The notes under the pieces: model-generated | Told to the model about the DNA's origin: nothing | The model's database searches: none | The model's input: only the letters and a program-made list of their open reading frames with translations | In this document: positions 39,394 through 49,506 of the stretch, in pieces | Numbering within the stretch: position 1 is the first letter of the stretch | How the letters are laid out: each line of letters begins with the position of its first letter | Program-made: the position numbers and the translations under genes | NCBI RefSeq assembly: GCF_019049625.1 | Contig: NZ_JAFMOY010000109.1 | Location: forward strand, 1-64,000 | Origin: Rahnella ecdela | GTDB taxonomy: Bacteria > Pseudomonadota > Gammaproteobacteria > Enterobacterales > Enterobacteriaceae | Reading direction: 5' to 3' | Length of the DNA stretch: 64,000 nucleotides

Positions 39394-39408
39394 TGTTACT
39401 AAGTAACA
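39394..39408. promoter_or_regulatory. Palindromic operator over the zevAB-like promoter
   Basis: TGTTACT-A-AGTAACA is a perfect 15-bp inverted repeat. On the minus strand it covers a -10-like TAGTAA that stands 17 bases from a -35-like TTGCAC. The form resembles Fur-superfamily boxes such as Zur (TGTTAT...ATAACA type). Binding there should block transcription of the metal-uptake pair. The identity of the repressor (Zur, NikR or other) is inference. Confidence 0.6.
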
Positions 39409-39557
39409 CTATTTTGCTGTGCAATTAAGCAGTCGTCAAAAATATCTGTGATCTGAGTTGTAAGCCGGAGTAAAACCCAATCCTGCGGCCTTAATGCGGG
39501 CATCCGCTTTGCTATGCTTGACTAATAATTTCAGGCGATATCTTTTCGGTAGGTGAT

Positions 39558-40838
39558 ATGAATCCAGAAAAACAGCCCTCCCCTGCGCTTTCCGCTACGC
39601 AACGCCGTTGTCACGTGTTGCTGATGCTGTACGCGCCGCTGACGGCAGTTCAGCTGGAGATCATCAGTGAAATAAACGGTGTCGGATTAACCACTACCTG
39701 GGAAGATCTGGCAGAGGTCACCTGTGAAATTCAGCGCATTCATCGTCTGGATGTTTTGCAGTACAGCGAAAAAGAGTGCCGGATTCAGGGCGACAGCCTC
39801 GCCCAGCGCCTGTGCTTATTCCAGGGTTTACGCCGTACGTTGCGCATTTCGCCGGATTTCGTCTCCCGCCACTTTATCCCCTGGCTGCATATCGCATTTG
39901 AAGGCCAGACCTGCCCGAAGTCAGCACTGCGCACCGATATTCTGGGCATGATCCTGGAAGATTGCGGCACGCTCTTACCCAAACCCCTCAGCGGGCATGA
40001 CCGCCAGTTGATGCTGATCTGCCTTCAGTACTGTCTGTGGCAAAACAACGACCAGACAGGATTACGCTTCACCGAGCAACAGCGCCGCTGGTTGCGTGAA
40101 AAGCCGGAATATGCTGCCGCGCGTGAACTGTTTATCCAGTTGCAGGAACTCAGCAACGGCCTGCTGGATGACTGCGAATGTGAGTTTTTCACTCTGATGT
40201 TGCGGATGCTGAAAAATCACAGTTATCAGAGTTCCGGTTCGACGGAAGATCAGCGTCTGTTATTAGAAATTGAAAATATGGTGGCGCGTTTTCAGGACAT
40301 CGCCGGGATGAAATTCAGCAGCTACGAGGGTCTGGTCGGGCAGCTTTTCGCCCATCTGGGTCCGGCAATTGAACGCTGTCATTTCGGGATAGGTATCGAC
40401 AATCTGATGCAGGAAGAAGTGAACCGTATGTATCCGCGGCTGGTACGCACTACCCGCGAGGCGTTAGCAGGGTTCGAGCACGAATATCTGATAAGTCTTT
40501 CGGAAGATGAAATCGGGCTGGTGGCGATTACTTTCGGTGCCTGGCTGATGCAAGGTAACGCCTTGCAGGAAAAGCAGATTTTGCTGCTGACGCATGATAA
40601 TCCTGCGCTGGAAGATGCGGTCGAGCAGCAAATCCGTGAGGCGACACTGCTGCCGCTGAACATCAAATATCAGACGCTGGCGGATTTCTATAAGTTCGGT
40701 GCGCCGAGCGGCGTGGCGATGATTGTTACGCCTTACGCTACCCGCAGCACCGATGCCGATCCGCTGGTGATCCACACCCAACTGCCGCTGGCGAAAGAGC
40801 AGCGAAAACGTATCCGATCGCTGCTCGAAGCGCCCTAG
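39558..40838 (+). CDS. csiE: Stationary-phase-inducible protein CsiE
   Basis: A 426-aa protein with an N-terminal helix-turn-helix-like region (TQRRCHVLLMLYAPLTAVQLEII) and PRD-like regulatory domains (helical segments with conserved histidines, for example the CHFGIGIDNLMQEEVNR region), as in BglG-type antiterminators. It lacks an RNA-binding CAT domain. In E. coli csiE is induced in stationary phase under RpoS and CRP; its role is not settled. It converges on hcaT with a 4-base overlap of stop codons, the same pair as in E. coli. Confidence 0.94.
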   Translation: MNPEKQPSPALSATQRRCHVLLMLYAPLTAVQLEIISEINGVGLTTTWEDLAEVTCEIQRIHRLDVLQYSEKECRIQGDSLAQRLCLFQGLRRTLRISPDFVSRHFIPWLHIAFEGQTCPKSALRTDILGMILEDCGTLLPKPLSGHDRQLMLICLQYCLWQNNDQTGLRFTEQQRRWLREKPEYAAARELFIQLQELSNGLLDDCECEFFTLMLRMLKNHSYQSSGSTEDQRLLLEIENMVARFQDIAGMKFSSYEGLVGQLFAHLGPAIERCHFGIGIDNLMQEEVNRMYPRLVRTTREALAGFEHEYLISLSEDEIGLVAITFGAWLMQGNALQEKQILLLTHDNPALEDAVEQQIREATLLPLNIKYQTLADFYKFGAPSGVAMIVTPYATRSTDADPLVIHTQLPLAKEQRKRIRSLLEAP

Positions 40839-41995
40839 CGGGCTGTCACCTCCGGCGCTGACGGCGTGACCTGCGGACGCAGGAAAATCGCCGGTACCGC
40901 CAGCAGCGCCATCACCCAGAACAAGCCTGCGTGCAGATGTTCGAACAGGAAGCCGGACACCATCGTCATCACCGCCACACCGCCACCCATTGCCAGCGCG
41001 GAATACACCGATTGCAGACGGATAACCTGATCACGCGGACGCGCCGCAATAAACCGCATCCCCGCCAGATGGCAAACCGTGAACGTGCCGCAGTGCAAAA
41101 TCTGAATCACAATCAGCCATGGCAATGCGGTAAACGCGCCCATCATTCCCCAGCGCACCACGCCACAGAACGCGGAAAGCAGCAGCAGATCGCGAGCGGA
41201 CCAGCGGCTGAACAGCTGTTTACTGAAGGTAAACACCAGCACTTCCGCCACCACACCCAGCGACCACAAATAGCCGATGGTCGTGGAAGAATAGCCGACA
41301 TCCTGCCAGTAAATTGCGCTGAAGCCGTAATACGCGGCGTGTGCTCCCTGCAATAACGTCACGCATAACAGAAAACGCCAGACCGGTTTTTCGCCGAGCA
41401 AGGCTTTCCACGTAATACCCGGCGCACCGCTTTCGCGCGGCTCGCCCGCCGGTTTTACACTCGGACGCAGCAGCATTCCGAGCAGCATTGCCGCCACGCC
41501 GGCGGTCAGCGTGTAGAGGATTGCGTTATGCCCGTAAACTTCGACCAGTTTGCCGGTGACCGCCGAGCCAATCACAAAGGCAATCGAACCCCAGACGCGC
41601 ACTTTGCCGTAATCCATGTTGATCTGGCGTTGCAGCGTACCGGCAAGCGCATCGGTCAGCGGCACCAGCGGGCCGAAGAACAAGCTGAAACCGGCAATGT
41701 TAATCATCAGCCAGGCCCAGCCGTTACCGAACCAGAATCCGACGGCGAACGCCAGCGTGAGCAACGCGAGGATGCGTAATCCGGTGATGAGATACGACGG
41801 GTCTTTGATGGAGGGGGAAATGATTAACGTGCCGAGAAAGCGGGCGACTAAACCGGCGCCGAGCAACAGGCCGATACTTTCGGAGGAAATGCCTTCGCCT
41901 TTAAGCCATAAGCCCCAGAAGGGAAGAAAAATACCGTAACTAAAAAAATAGGTGAAATAACTGAGTGCAAGCCAGCGCGTGGAACGCAATTCCAT
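40835..41995 (-). CDS. hcaT: MFS transporter HcaT (3-phenylpropionate-type)
   Basis: A 386-aa permease with twelve helices. MELRSTRWLALSYFTYFFSY at the start is very close to E. coli HcaT, as are SPLVPLTDALAG-like and QGAHAAYYGFSAIYW motifs. E. coli HcaT is a putative 3-phenylpropionic acid carrier. The start at 41995 is set by GGAGG directly upstream. No hca catabolic genes are in the window, so the real substrate may differ. Confidence 0.93.
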   Translation of the reverse strand: MELRSTRWLALSYFTYFFSYGIFLPFWGLWLKGEGISSESIGLLLGAGLVARFLGTLIISPSIKDPSYLITGLRILALLTLAFAVGFWFGNGWAWLMINIAGFSLFFGPLVPLTDALAGTLQRQINMDYGKVRVWGSIAFVIGSAVTGKLVEVYGHNAILYTLTAGVAAMLLGMLLRPSVKPAGEPRESGAPGITWKALLGEKPVWRFLLCVTLLQGAHAAYYGFSAIYWQDVGYSSTTIGYLWSLGVVAEVLVFTFSKQLFSRWSARDLLLLSAFCGVVRWGMMGAFTALPWLIVIQILHCGTFTVCHLAGMRFIAARPRDQVIRLQSVYSALAMGGGVAVMTMVSGFLFEHLHAGLFWVMALLAVPAIFLRPQVTPSAPEVTAR

Positions 41996-42112
41996 AAATC
42001 CTCCGGTGTGAGGCCAATACTTTGACAAAGCTCACAATCGCTAGCAATCCGCAGACGTTTTCATACTCCAGTAATGTCTGCCAGCTCACAAATTCTGATA
42101 CATGCCCATAAA

Positions 42113-42134
42113 AAAACCCGCCGGAGCGGGTTTT
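42113..42134 (-). terminator. Rho-independent terminator after glyA
   Basis: AAAACCCGC / GCGGGTTTT with a CGGA loop, 25 bases after the glyA stop. On the minus strand it is followed by several T residues. Confidence 0.92.
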
Positions 42135-42158
42135 AGCAGCTTTACGGCTTCGCAAATA

Positions 42159-43412
42159 TTACGCGTAAACCGGGAAGCGTGCACAGATGTCGAGAACTTT
42201 CTGTTTCACGCGTTCGATAGTCGCTTCGTCGTTCACGTTGTCCAGCACGTCACAGATCCAGCCAGCCAGTTCACGCGCTTCAGCTTCTTTAAAGCCACGA
42301 CGGGTGATAGCCGGAGTACCAATACGCACGCCGGAAGTGACGAACGGGCTCTTCGGATCGTTAGGCACGCTGTTCTTGTTCACAGTGATGTTAGCGCGAC
42401 CCAGTGCAGCATCGGCTTCTTTACCGGTCAGGTTTTTATCAACCAGATCCATCAGGAACAGGTGGTTGTGCGTACCGCCGGAAACCACTTTGTAGCCACG
42501 TTCCAGAACCACAGCCACCATTGCCTGGGCATTTTTAGCCACTTGCTGCTGGTAGGTTTTGAACTCAGGTTCCATCGCTTCTTTCAGTGCTACCGCTTTA
42601 CCGGCAATCACGTGCATCAGCGGGCCGCCCTGTCCACCAGGGAAGACTGCGGAGTTCAGTTTTTTGTAGAACTCTTCGTCACCGCCTTTCGCCAGAATCA
42701 GCCCCCCGCGCGGGCCAGCCAGAGTTTTGTGCGTAGTAGTGGTCACGATGTGTGCGTGCGGAACCGGGTTCGGGTAAACGCCCGCAGCAATCAGACCGGC
42801 AACGTGTGCCATGTCGACGAAGAAGTAAGCACCAACGCTGTCAGCGATTTCACGCATTTTTGCCCAGTCAACGATACCGGAGAATGCGGAGAAGCCGCCG
42901 ATGATCATTTTAGGTTTGTGCGTTTCGGCCTGACGTTTCACGTCTTCGTAATCGATATCGCCGCTTTCGTCGATGCCGTAAGGCACCACGTTGTACAGTT
43001 TACCGGACAGGTTAACCGGCGAACCGTGAGTCAGGTGACCACCGTGGCCGAGGTTCATCCCCAGAATGGTGTCGCCCGGTTGCAGCAGTGCGGTATACAC
43101 CGCGAAGTTTGCCTGTGAGCCGGAGTGTGGCTGAACGTTAGCGAAATCTGCACCGAACAATTCTTTTGCACGGTCAATAGCCAGTTGTTCAACGATGTCG
43201 ACGTACTCACAACCACCGTAATAACGTTTGCCCGGATAACCTTCGGCATATTTGTTGGTCAGCTGCGAACCCTGAGCCTGCATAACACGCGGGCTGGTAT
43301 AGTTTTCTGACGCAATCAGCTCGATATGTTCTTCCTGGCGAACAACTTCTTTTTCCATTGCTGCCCACAGCTCAGCATCATAATCGGCAATGTTCATTTC
43401 ACGCTTTAACAT
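42159..43412 (-). CDS. glyA: Serine hydroxymethyltransferase
   Basis: A PLP enzyme that interconverts serine and glycine with tetrahydrofolate, the main source of one-carbon units. The PLP lysine is in [15 protein letters not shown] near residue 229, and the N-terminus [16 protein letters not shown] matches E. coli. Start 43412 has AGGAG upstream; 417 aa. It is divergent from hmp, as in E. coli. A PurR-like site lies about 110 bases upstream. Confidence 0.98.
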   Translation of the reverse strand: MLKREMNIADYDAELWAAMEKEVVRQEEHIELIASENYTSPRVMQAQGSQLTNKYAEGYPGKRYYGGCEYVDIVEQLAIDRAKELFGADFANVQPHSGSQANFAVYTALLQPGDTILGMNLGHGGHLTHGSPVNLSGKLYNVVPYGIDESGDIDYEDVKRQAETHKPKMIIGGFSAFSGIVDWAKMREIADSVGAYFFVDMAHVAGLIAAGVYPNPVPHAHIVTTTTHKTLAGPRGGLILAKGGDEEFYKKLNSAVFPGGQGGPLMHVIAGKAVALKEAMEPEFKTYQQQVAKNAQAMVAVVLERGYKVVSGGTHNHLFLMDLVDKNLTGKEADAALGRANITVNKNSVPNDPKSPFVTSGVRIGTPAITRRGFKEAEARELAGWICDVLDNVNDEATIERVKQKVLDICARFPVYA

Positions 43413-43517
43413 CCGCATCTCCTGACTCAACAAACTAAAAATAAACGCCCCTTCCGGGTTCTGCGCAACAGTGTAAATGTTTAAGCGCCCTTCGGATAGG
43501 GTCAGTTTGAGGTTTTT

Positions 43518-43533
43518 AGGCAAACGATTGGCT
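43518..43533. promoter_or_regulatory. PurR-like site upstream of glyA
   Basis: AGGCAAACGATTGGCT matches the PurR consensus ACGCAAACGTTTGCGT at 12 of 16 positions, including the core CAAACG. It lies 106 bases upstream of the glyA start. glyA is a PurR target in E. coli, which supports the call. Confidence 0.55.
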
Positions 43534-43688
43534 CCAGATACAGCAAGGCTTTGATCTGCGAACCTCTGCCCTTAATCAAGAGATAAATATTCAACTGAAC
43601 ATGTACAAATTTCAGCTTTGTGACTCAGCCCCCATCGCATTCATCACCTCACTCCTCACAGAAAAAGCCCTTACCCCTTTAGTGGGTG

Positions 43689-43735
43689 TTTACAGAAATT
43701 GGGGTTTTATATAAGATGCATTTAAAATACATGTT
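43689..43735 (+). promoter_or_regulatory. hmp promoter with NsrR box
   Basis: TTTACA (43689-43694) and TAAGAT (43712-43717) are 17 bases apart. An NsrR site at 43713-43735 (AAGATGCAT...ATACATGTT) covers the -10 element and is nearly the same as in E. coli hmp. Nitric oxide should relieve repression by the Fe-S repressor NsrR. Confidence 0.9.
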
Positions 43736-43766
43736 TAATAAAATCTGCAAAGACACGGAGTTCACT

Positions 43767-44957
43767 ATGCTTGATTCAGCCACTATCGCCACCGTTAAAT
43801 CCACCATTCCTTTGCTCGCCGCGACCGGTCCGAAACTGACCGCACACTTCTATGACCGCATGTTCGAACACAATCCTGAACTGAAAGACATTTTCAATAT
43901 GAGCAATCAGCGCAATGGCGATCAGCGTCAGGCGCTGTTCGATGCCATCTGCGCCTATGCGGCAAATATTGAAAATCTCGCGGCGCTGCTGCCAGCCGTG
44001 GAACGCATCGCTCAAAAACACACCAGCTTTACCATCAGACCTGAGCAATACGATATTGTTGGCGAACATCTGCTGGCGACACTGGATGAAATGTTCAGTC
44101 CGGGTCAGGAAGTGCTGGATGCGTGGGGCAAAGCCTACGGCGTGCTGGCGGGGGTATTTATCAACCGTGAAGCCGAAATTTATCAGGACAGCGCAGAAAA
44201 AACCGGCGGCTGGCGTGGTACACGTGAATTCCGCATTGCTGAAAAACAACGGCAAAGTGAACTGATCACCTCTTTCTTGCTGGAACCTGTCGACGGATTG
44301 CCGGTGGCAGATTTCCAGCCGGGGCAATATCTGGCGGTGTATATCCGCGATGCATCGCTGGAAAATCAGGAAATCCGTCAGTATTCCCTGACGCAGGCAC
44401 CGAACGGAAAAACTTACCGCATCGCGGTAAAACGCGAAGGCCAGGGCGCGGTGTCCAATTTCCTGCATAATTTTGCTCAGCCTGGCGACATTGTTCATCT
44501 TGCTGCGCCTCACGGCGATTTCTTTATGAACATCAGCAAGACCACGCCAGTGGCGCTGATTTCCGCCGGTGTCGGTCAGACACCGATGTTAGGCATGCTC
44601 AATACGCTGGCAGAACGCGGACATCATGCACAGGTTCAGTGGCTGCACGCGGCTGAAAACGGTGCGGTGCATGCGTTTGCCGGCGAAGTGAAAAGCGCGC
44701 AGGCACGCCTGCCGCAGCTGGAAAGCCATGTCTGGTATAACCAGCCGCAGGCAAATGATTTGCCGGGAGAGGATTTCCAGTATCAGGGGCTGATGGATCT
44801 GAGCAAAGTCAGCGAACAACTGAATAATCCTGAAATGCATTTCTATCTGTGTGGCCCGGTCGGTTTTATGCAGTTTGCCGCAAAACAGCTGCTGGCGATG
44901 GACGTCAGCGAAGCGAACATTCACTACGAATGCTTCGGCCCGCATAAAGTGATTTAA
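43767..44957 (+). CDS. hmp: Flavohaemoglobin / nitric oxide dioxygenase
   Basis: Converts NO to nitrate with O2 and NAD(P)H. The N-terminal globin domain carries the proximal histidine in [10 protein letters not shown] (near residue 85), the middle FAD domain has [10 protein letters not shown], and the C-terminal NAD domain has [14 protein letters not shown] and ends in [10 protein letters not shown]. The start at 43767 has GGAG upstream and gives 396 aa, as in E. coli. It is divergent from glyA and controlled by an NsrR box. Confidence 0.98.
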   Translation: MLDSATIATVKSTIPLLAATGPKLTAHFYDRMFEHNPELKDIFNMSNQRNGDQRQALFDAICAYAANIENLAALLPAVERIAQKHTSFTIRPEQYDIVGEHLLATLDEMFSPGQEVLDAWGKAYGVLAGVFINREAEIYQDSAEKTGGWRGTREFRIAEKQRQSELITSFLLEPVDGLPVADFQPGQYLAVYIRDASLENQEIRQYSLTQAPNGKTYRIAVKREGQGAVSNFLHNFAQPGDIVHLAAPHGDFFMNISKTTPVALISAGVGQTPMLGMLNTLAERGHHAQVQWLHAAENGAVHAFAGEVKSAQARLPQLESHVWYNQPQANDLPGEDFQYQGLMDLSKVSEQLNNPEMHFYLCGPVGFMQFAAKQLLAMDVSEANIHYECFGPHKVI

Positions 44958-44983
44958 TCCCCGCCCGAAAAGAAGAAAAGAAA

Positions 44984-45008
44984 AAGGCTGACACAGAATG
45001 TCAGCCTT
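44984..45008. terminator. Terminator between hmp and the convergent cytochrome gene
   Basis: AAGGCTGACA / TGTCAGCCTT perfect 10-bp stem with a 5-base loop, flanked by A residues upstream and GTTTATT downstream. It can serve both convergent genes. Confidence 0.88.
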
Positions 45009-45031
45009 GTTTATTGCTGCGTCATTAAGAG

Positions 45032-46432
45032 TTAATGACGGCGGCGACGAACAAAGAACAGCGCAATCAGCAGGATAACAATCAGCCCGGCGATGCCCAT
45101 TCCCCAGTGCGCCAGCTCCAGCAACGGCGAAGGTTTACCGCCTGCGCGCAGTTCTTTCACCCGCTGCGGCGTCACACTCGCCTGATCGTTACCGAACTGC
45201 TTCAGCAGCTGATTACTCAGCGTGGCCACCTGCGTATCCGACAGCAAATGGTCAAACGCCGGCATCGCTACATCTTTGCTTTCCGCACCGCGCTGCACGC
45301 CATGCAAAATCGCCATCACCAGATTGTCACTGTTCAGATGTCCCAGCGCGGTGTTGTTGATAAGCGATGGCAAACCGCCGTCCTTGCTGCCACGCCCGTC
45401 GGGCTGATGGCAGCTGGCGCAATATCCGTCATACACCTGCCAGCCGGTCATCTTGTCGGCATCGGCCGGACGCGGAACGCCGCGCAGCGTATCAACATAA
45501 TTCGCCGGTGATCCGAACTGATCGGCCGCTTTCGCCTGCCCTTCCTGACTGACCGGCGTGGTTTGTTTCAGCCACACGGCAATCGCCTGCAAATCACTGT
45601 CGCTCAGATGGCTGAGACTGTGATCGATGGCTTCCGCCATCGGACCCGCCGCCTGCGCTTTGCCCGGCGCATGGCCGGTTTTCAGGTAACCCGCGATTTC
45701 GTCAGTGGTCCAGTTACCAATCCCGCTGACCGCATCCGACGTAATGTTCGGTGCAAACCAGGTGCCCAGACTGCTACCGCCCAGGGCTTTATCGCCCTGC
45801 TCGGCCATCAGCGCATTACGCGGCGTATGGCAGGTACTGCAGTGTGCCAGTGCTTCGCCAAGATACGCGCCACGGTTAACCTGATCGCTTTTCGACGGGT
45901 CGGCTTTAAACGCGCCTTTCTCCAGGAACAGCAAATTCCAGCCCGCCATCGACAAACGCACGTTGAACGGGAACGGCAGCGCGGTCGGCGTTGAAGGCAT
46001 ATCGACGGGTTGGACGCCCTGCATGAAATAGGCGTACAGCGCTTTCATATCGTCATCGCTGATTTTGGCATATGACGTATAAGGCATTGCCGGGTAAAGA
46101 TTCGCACCGTCGCCGCGCACGCCGTCACGCACTGCGTGTTCAAACTGTTCCAGCGTATAATTGCCAATACCGTCTTTTTTCGACGGCGTGATATTGCTCG
46201 AGTAAATGGTGCCCAGCGGCGTTGCCAGCCCGAGGCCACCGGCGAAAGGCTTGCCACCTTCGGTGGAATGGCAGGCCACGCAGTCTCCGGCTACCGCGAC
46301 GTATTCGCCTTTTTTAATCAGCGCATCCTGTTCCGGCGATAAAGCAGCGTACGCTGTGCCCGCAGTCAGGCTCAGGCCAAAGGCCAGCAACGCGCCCGTC
46401 AGACGTTTTTGAGATAAACGATTCAGAGTCAT
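45032..46432 (-). CDS. Triheme cytochrome c subunit of a membrane gluconate/sugar dehydrogenase
   Basis: A 466-aa c-type cytochrome that passes electrons from the dehydrogenase to the ubiquinone pool. Three haem motifs are visible: CVACHST, CSTCHTP and CASCHQP, near residues 50, 195 and 335. The N-terminal signal peptide ends ...GTAYAALSPEQ and a C-terminal anchor (MGIAGLIVILLIALFF) is followed by RRRRH. It is the last gene of the small-large-cytochrome operon, 10 bases after the large subunit. The start at 46432 (MTLNRLSQKR) gives a proper signal peptide. Confidence 0.93.
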   Translation of the reverse strand: MTLNRLSQKRLTGALLAFGLSLTAGTAYAALSPEQDALIKKGEYVAVAGDCVACHSTEGGKPFAGGLGLATPLGTIYSSNITPSKKDGIGNYTLEQFEHAVRDGVRGDGANLYPAMPYTSYAKISDDDMKALYAYFMQGVQPVDMPSTPTALPFPFNVRLSMAGWNLLFLEKGAFKADPSKSDQVNRGAYLGEALAHCSTCHTPRNALMAEQGDKALGGSSLGTWFAPNITSDAVSGIGNWTTDEIAGYLKTGHAPGKAQAAGPMAEAIDHSLSHLSDSDLQAIAVWLKQTTPVSQEGQAKAADQFGSPANYVDTLRGVPRPADADKMTGWQVYDGYCASCHQPDGRGSKDGGLPSLINNTALGHLNSDNLVMAILHGVQRGAESKDVAMPAFDHLLSDTQVATLSNQLLKQFGNDQASVTPQRVKELRAGGKPSPLLELAHWGMGIAGLIVILLIALFFVRRRRH

Positions 46433-46442
46433 TTCAGTCAGC

Positions 46443-48044
46443 CTATAGCGCAGTTTTGGCAAGGTGGTCAGCAGTACGTAACGCCAGTGCGACTGCGGTC
46501 AGCGTGGAGTTAACCGTCGCCGACGTCGGCATCACGCCGGTGCTGGTGATGAACAGATTTTCATGGTCATGGGTGCGTCCGAACGCATCCACCACGGAAT
46601 CTTTCGGGTCATGACCCATGCTCATCGTGCCGGTAATGTGCTGGTTGTTGCCGTAAACGCCCGGCTTACTGAAACGTAAATTGGTGCCGCCCATCAGTCT
46701 GGCAATCTCGGTATATTCCTTCACGGCGCGTGCCATACCGCGATGCACGTAATCGTCCATGTGGTAAATCGCTGCCGGTTTCGGAATGCCCAGTTTGTCT
46801 TTCTTTTCACTGAGAATGATACGGTTGTCGTAATTTGGCAGCTGTTCCATCACGTTTTTCAGGCTGGTCTGATGCGACGCTCGACGACGGATTTCGTTAT
46901 CCAGGCTGATGCCATAAACACCTTCCGCCAGCAAATCCTGCGTGACTGACTGCACCTGTGAGGAGTTGGCGATATCGATACGGAACGAGGCGTAATCTTT
47001 TCGGAAATCGCCGTCGCGCAGGCTGTTGATAGATGCAGGACTCATTGGCCCGCGCCCTGCCCATAAAGGTTCTTCGGTTTCAAATGTCAGGGAGTTACTC
47101 GGGTGATCCATCAGGTGACGGCCAACAGTGCCGGAGCTGTTTGCCAGTCCGTCCGGATATTTATCGCTGGCGGAAATCAGCAGCAGTTTAGGGCTTTCGA
47201 TTCCGTTCGCCGCCAGAACAAAGTTTTTGGCCGTGACTTTATGCTCACCTTTATCCGGATCGTAATAATGCGCGGCGACAATGCGGCCTTTCTCGTCATG
47301 CTCGAGACGATAAACGACGGCGCTGGTGATGAGTTTTGCACCTGCCGCTTCAGCGGCCTGCGCGGCGATGCCGCCGTGATATTGCGCGTCAATCGGGCAA
47401 ATCGGCATGCAGTTGTTGTTACCGCAACAGGCCGGACGTCCGTCGTAGTTTCGGCTGTTACGCGCGGTGGTGTTGACGATCACGTCATAACCGCCCGGAG
47501 CCAGACGCTCACGAAAACGTTGTTGCAGCCAGGATTCAGCGACCGGTTCCATCGGGAACGGCTGGTTGCGCGGTGATCCATTATTTGGTGCGCCGGAAAC
47601 GCCCATTTTCACTTCGGCTTCGTAATAAAACGGTTCCAGCTCTTCATACGACAGCGGCCAGTCGCGACCGACGCCGTACAGCGTTTTGATTTTCATATCA
47701 TTGGGCAGAACGCGCCATGCCTGCGCCGCCCAGTGCCAGGTGGTTCCGCCCATAATGCGGATATATTCCGCCGGGAACGGATACGGCCCCTGCTGTTGCA
47801 GATAATCATTATCTTCCGGTTTATATACCGGATGCGGCGACCAGTCGGAGTACGGATACGGCGACATAAAGTCTTTTTTACGCGGCGAATTACGGAAGTT
47901 TTCAGTCAGCGTACCGCGATCAATGCGCGGGCCGGATTCAAGAATAATGACAGAGAGGCCCTGTTTTGCCAGACGCTGTGCGACCAGCGAGCCGCAGATC
48001 CCTGAGCCGATGACGACGACGTCAGCGGAAAGTTGTTCACTCAT
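46443..48044 (-). CDS. Membrane-bound gluconate/sugar dehydrogenase, FAD subunit (GMC family)
   Basis: A 533-aa flavoprotein of the GMC oxidoreductase type found in gluconate 2-dehydrogenase, sorbitol and 2-ketogluconate dehydrogenases. The FAD-binding GSGICGSLVAQRLA is at residue 12, and the C-terminal region includes HITGTMSMGHDPKDSVVD and the TAVALALRTADH segment. A CCGNNNCMPICPIDAQYHGG stretch has clustered cysteines seen in these membrane dehydrogenases. It probably oxidises D-gluconate or a related polyol at the periplasmic face with the small Tat subunit. Substrate is inferred from the operon type. Confidence 0.92.
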   Translation of the reverse strand: MSEQLSADVVVIGSGICGSLVAQRLAKQGLSVIILESGPRIDRGTLTENFRNSPRKKDFMSPYPYSDWSPHPVYKPEDNDYLQQQGPYPFPAEYIRIMGGTTWHWAAQAWRVLPNDMKIKTLYGVGRDWPLSYEELEPFYYEAEVKMGVSGAPNNGSPRNQPFPMEPVAESWLQQRFRERLAPGGYDVIVNTTARNSRNYDGRPACCGNNNCMPICPIDAQYHGGIAAQAAEAAGAKLITSAVVYRLEHDEKGRIVAAHYYDPDKGEHKVTAKNFVLAANGIESPKLLLISASDKYPDGLANSSGTVGRHLMDHPSNSLTFETEEPLWAGRGPMSPASINSLRDGDFRKDYASFRIDIANSSQVQSVTQDLLAEGVYGISLDNEIRRRASHQTSLKNVMEQLPNYDNRIILSEKKDKLGIPKPAAIYHMDDYVHRGMARAVKEYTEIARLMGGTNLRFSKPGVYGNNQHITGTMSMGHDPKDSVVDAFGRTHDHENLFITSTGVMPTSATVNSTLTAVALALRTADHLAKTAL

Positions 48045-48070
48045 TGCTTAATCCTTTTTGAACGTTATTT

Positions 48071-48592
48071 TCAGACAGGCTGTTTTGCCCAGGTACCATA
48101 AGCGCCGTAGGCATAGCTCGGCGGATTAAGGTGATCGCGAACCGCGACATTCATCAGCGCATTTTCATACGCCAGACAAACCGCCTGTTTGCCATCACCG
48201 ACCACGCCCAGATACCAGGCCTGAAGGATGCTGCGCGGCAGTTTCGCCAGCGCGGGCTGCTGTGCGTCCAGCGTTTTTTGCAGGTCAGCGGCGTCAATGT
48301 GATTCGCCGTGATAAATGCCTGCAATGCCTGAACCTGCGCGGTGAAATCCGGGTAAAGCGCCAGCATCGTCTGGTAATAACGTTCAGAAAGGGCCGGATC
48401 CAGCAGGTCATGACCGGTCAGATACAGCGAGAGTTGCGTGAAATCCTGTTTTGCTTGTGACAGGCCCTCCACCGGCGCGGCGTAAACCGGACTCAGCAGA
48501 AGCTTGTTCATCAGCGGAACAGAGAGCGCCGCCAGTGCGCCCCCTAAAAATACGCGACGAGAAATGCGTATGGGTTTTTCTGGTTGTGACAT
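48071..48592 (-). CDS. Gluconate/sugar dehydrogenase small subunit, Tat-exported
   Basis: A 173-aa subunit with a twin-arginine signal (SRRVFLGGALAALSVPL) and predicted cleavage before APVEG. It is similar to the 'subunit 3' of gluconate 2-dehydrogenase-type complexes, which escorts the folded FAD subunit through the Tat system, the large subunit having no signal of its own. It ends with AYGAYGTWAKQPV. First gene of the three-gene operon. AAGG lies before the ATG. Confidence 0.9.
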   Translation of the reverse strand: MSQPEKPIRISRRVFLGGALAALSVPLMNKLLLSPVYAAPVEGLSQAKQDFTQLSLYLTGHDLLDPALSERYYQTMLALYPDFTAQVQALQAFITANHIDAADLQKTLDAQQPALAKLPRSILQAWYLGVVGDGKQAVCLAYENALMNVAVRDHLNPPSYAYGAYGTWAKQPV

Positions 48593-49014
48593 TGCAAAGC
48601 CTTTTGAATGGGTGTGAAACCACGATCAACGAAGATCAATCAACACCAGTTCCCGCGGCCTGATACTTTCACCCTGAATTATTTTAGTCGGTGATTACAA
48701 CGTATCTGACAGGTTTCTAGAACTGGTATAACAACAAACGTGATTTTACTCTCACTTTTTCAATGAAGTCACAATAAAAACCCTACAAGCTTCACACAAA
48801 TCTAACAAATAGCATTTTTTGTGGTTATTAATAAACAGAGATTTTGGGTGGGCGTGATCGAAATAAAAGTGTAAGGACTTGATAAAAAAGGGGGTTATAA
48901 ACTAAATCGGTTGAAAACTGATTGGTATAACAAGATGGGGGGAAGGAACATGTGGCAGAACAACAGAGCAAAACTCAGGGCCGGTAATATCGCATTACCT
49001 GCCCTGATGAAACG
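48593..49014. promoter_or_regulatory. Upstream region of the dehydrogenase operon with two TGGTATAACA repeats
   Basis: This 422-base AT-rich interval carries TGGTATAACAA at 48724-48734 and again at 48923-48933, 199 bases apart. GGTATA with flanking symmetric bases recalls FCD-type GntR regulator sites (UxuR/ExuR group), which often control gluconate or hexuronate genes, but each copy is only a half-palindrome. The glnB stop is at the right end. No further gene is seen. Confidence 0.4.
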
Positions 49015-49362
<348 letters not shown>

Positions 49363-49506
49363 TTATAATCATTCGTTTGCTCTCCGCCTTCCTGAGCGGC
49401 AGCATGGTTCACAATCTGGTTTCGGATGCCAGAGGCATACGAAGGCGCTAAAGGTATCATAGTTCAGCGGCAGGAATGTACCTCAAGCCTCTGAAAGTAA
49501 ATTCCA

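Larger units (their letters stand above)
43413..43766. other. glyA-hmp divergent control region
   Basis: This 354-base gap holds the glyA leader and the hmp promoter. Besides the PurR-like site and the hmp NsrR box annotated separately, no gene is seen. The open frame that extends glyA upstream is not conserved in residues. E. coli has MetR sites here; I could not find a convincing TGAA-N5-TTCA pair. Confidence 0.6.

Noticed and set aside
42102..43118. 338-codon plus-strand frame opposite glyA
   Set aside because: Shadow of the highly biased glyA codon use; the minus-strand gene is certain.
43590..43670. MetR sites between glyA and hmp
   Set aside because: TGAA and TTCA words occur but not with the five-base spacing of the MetR consensus.
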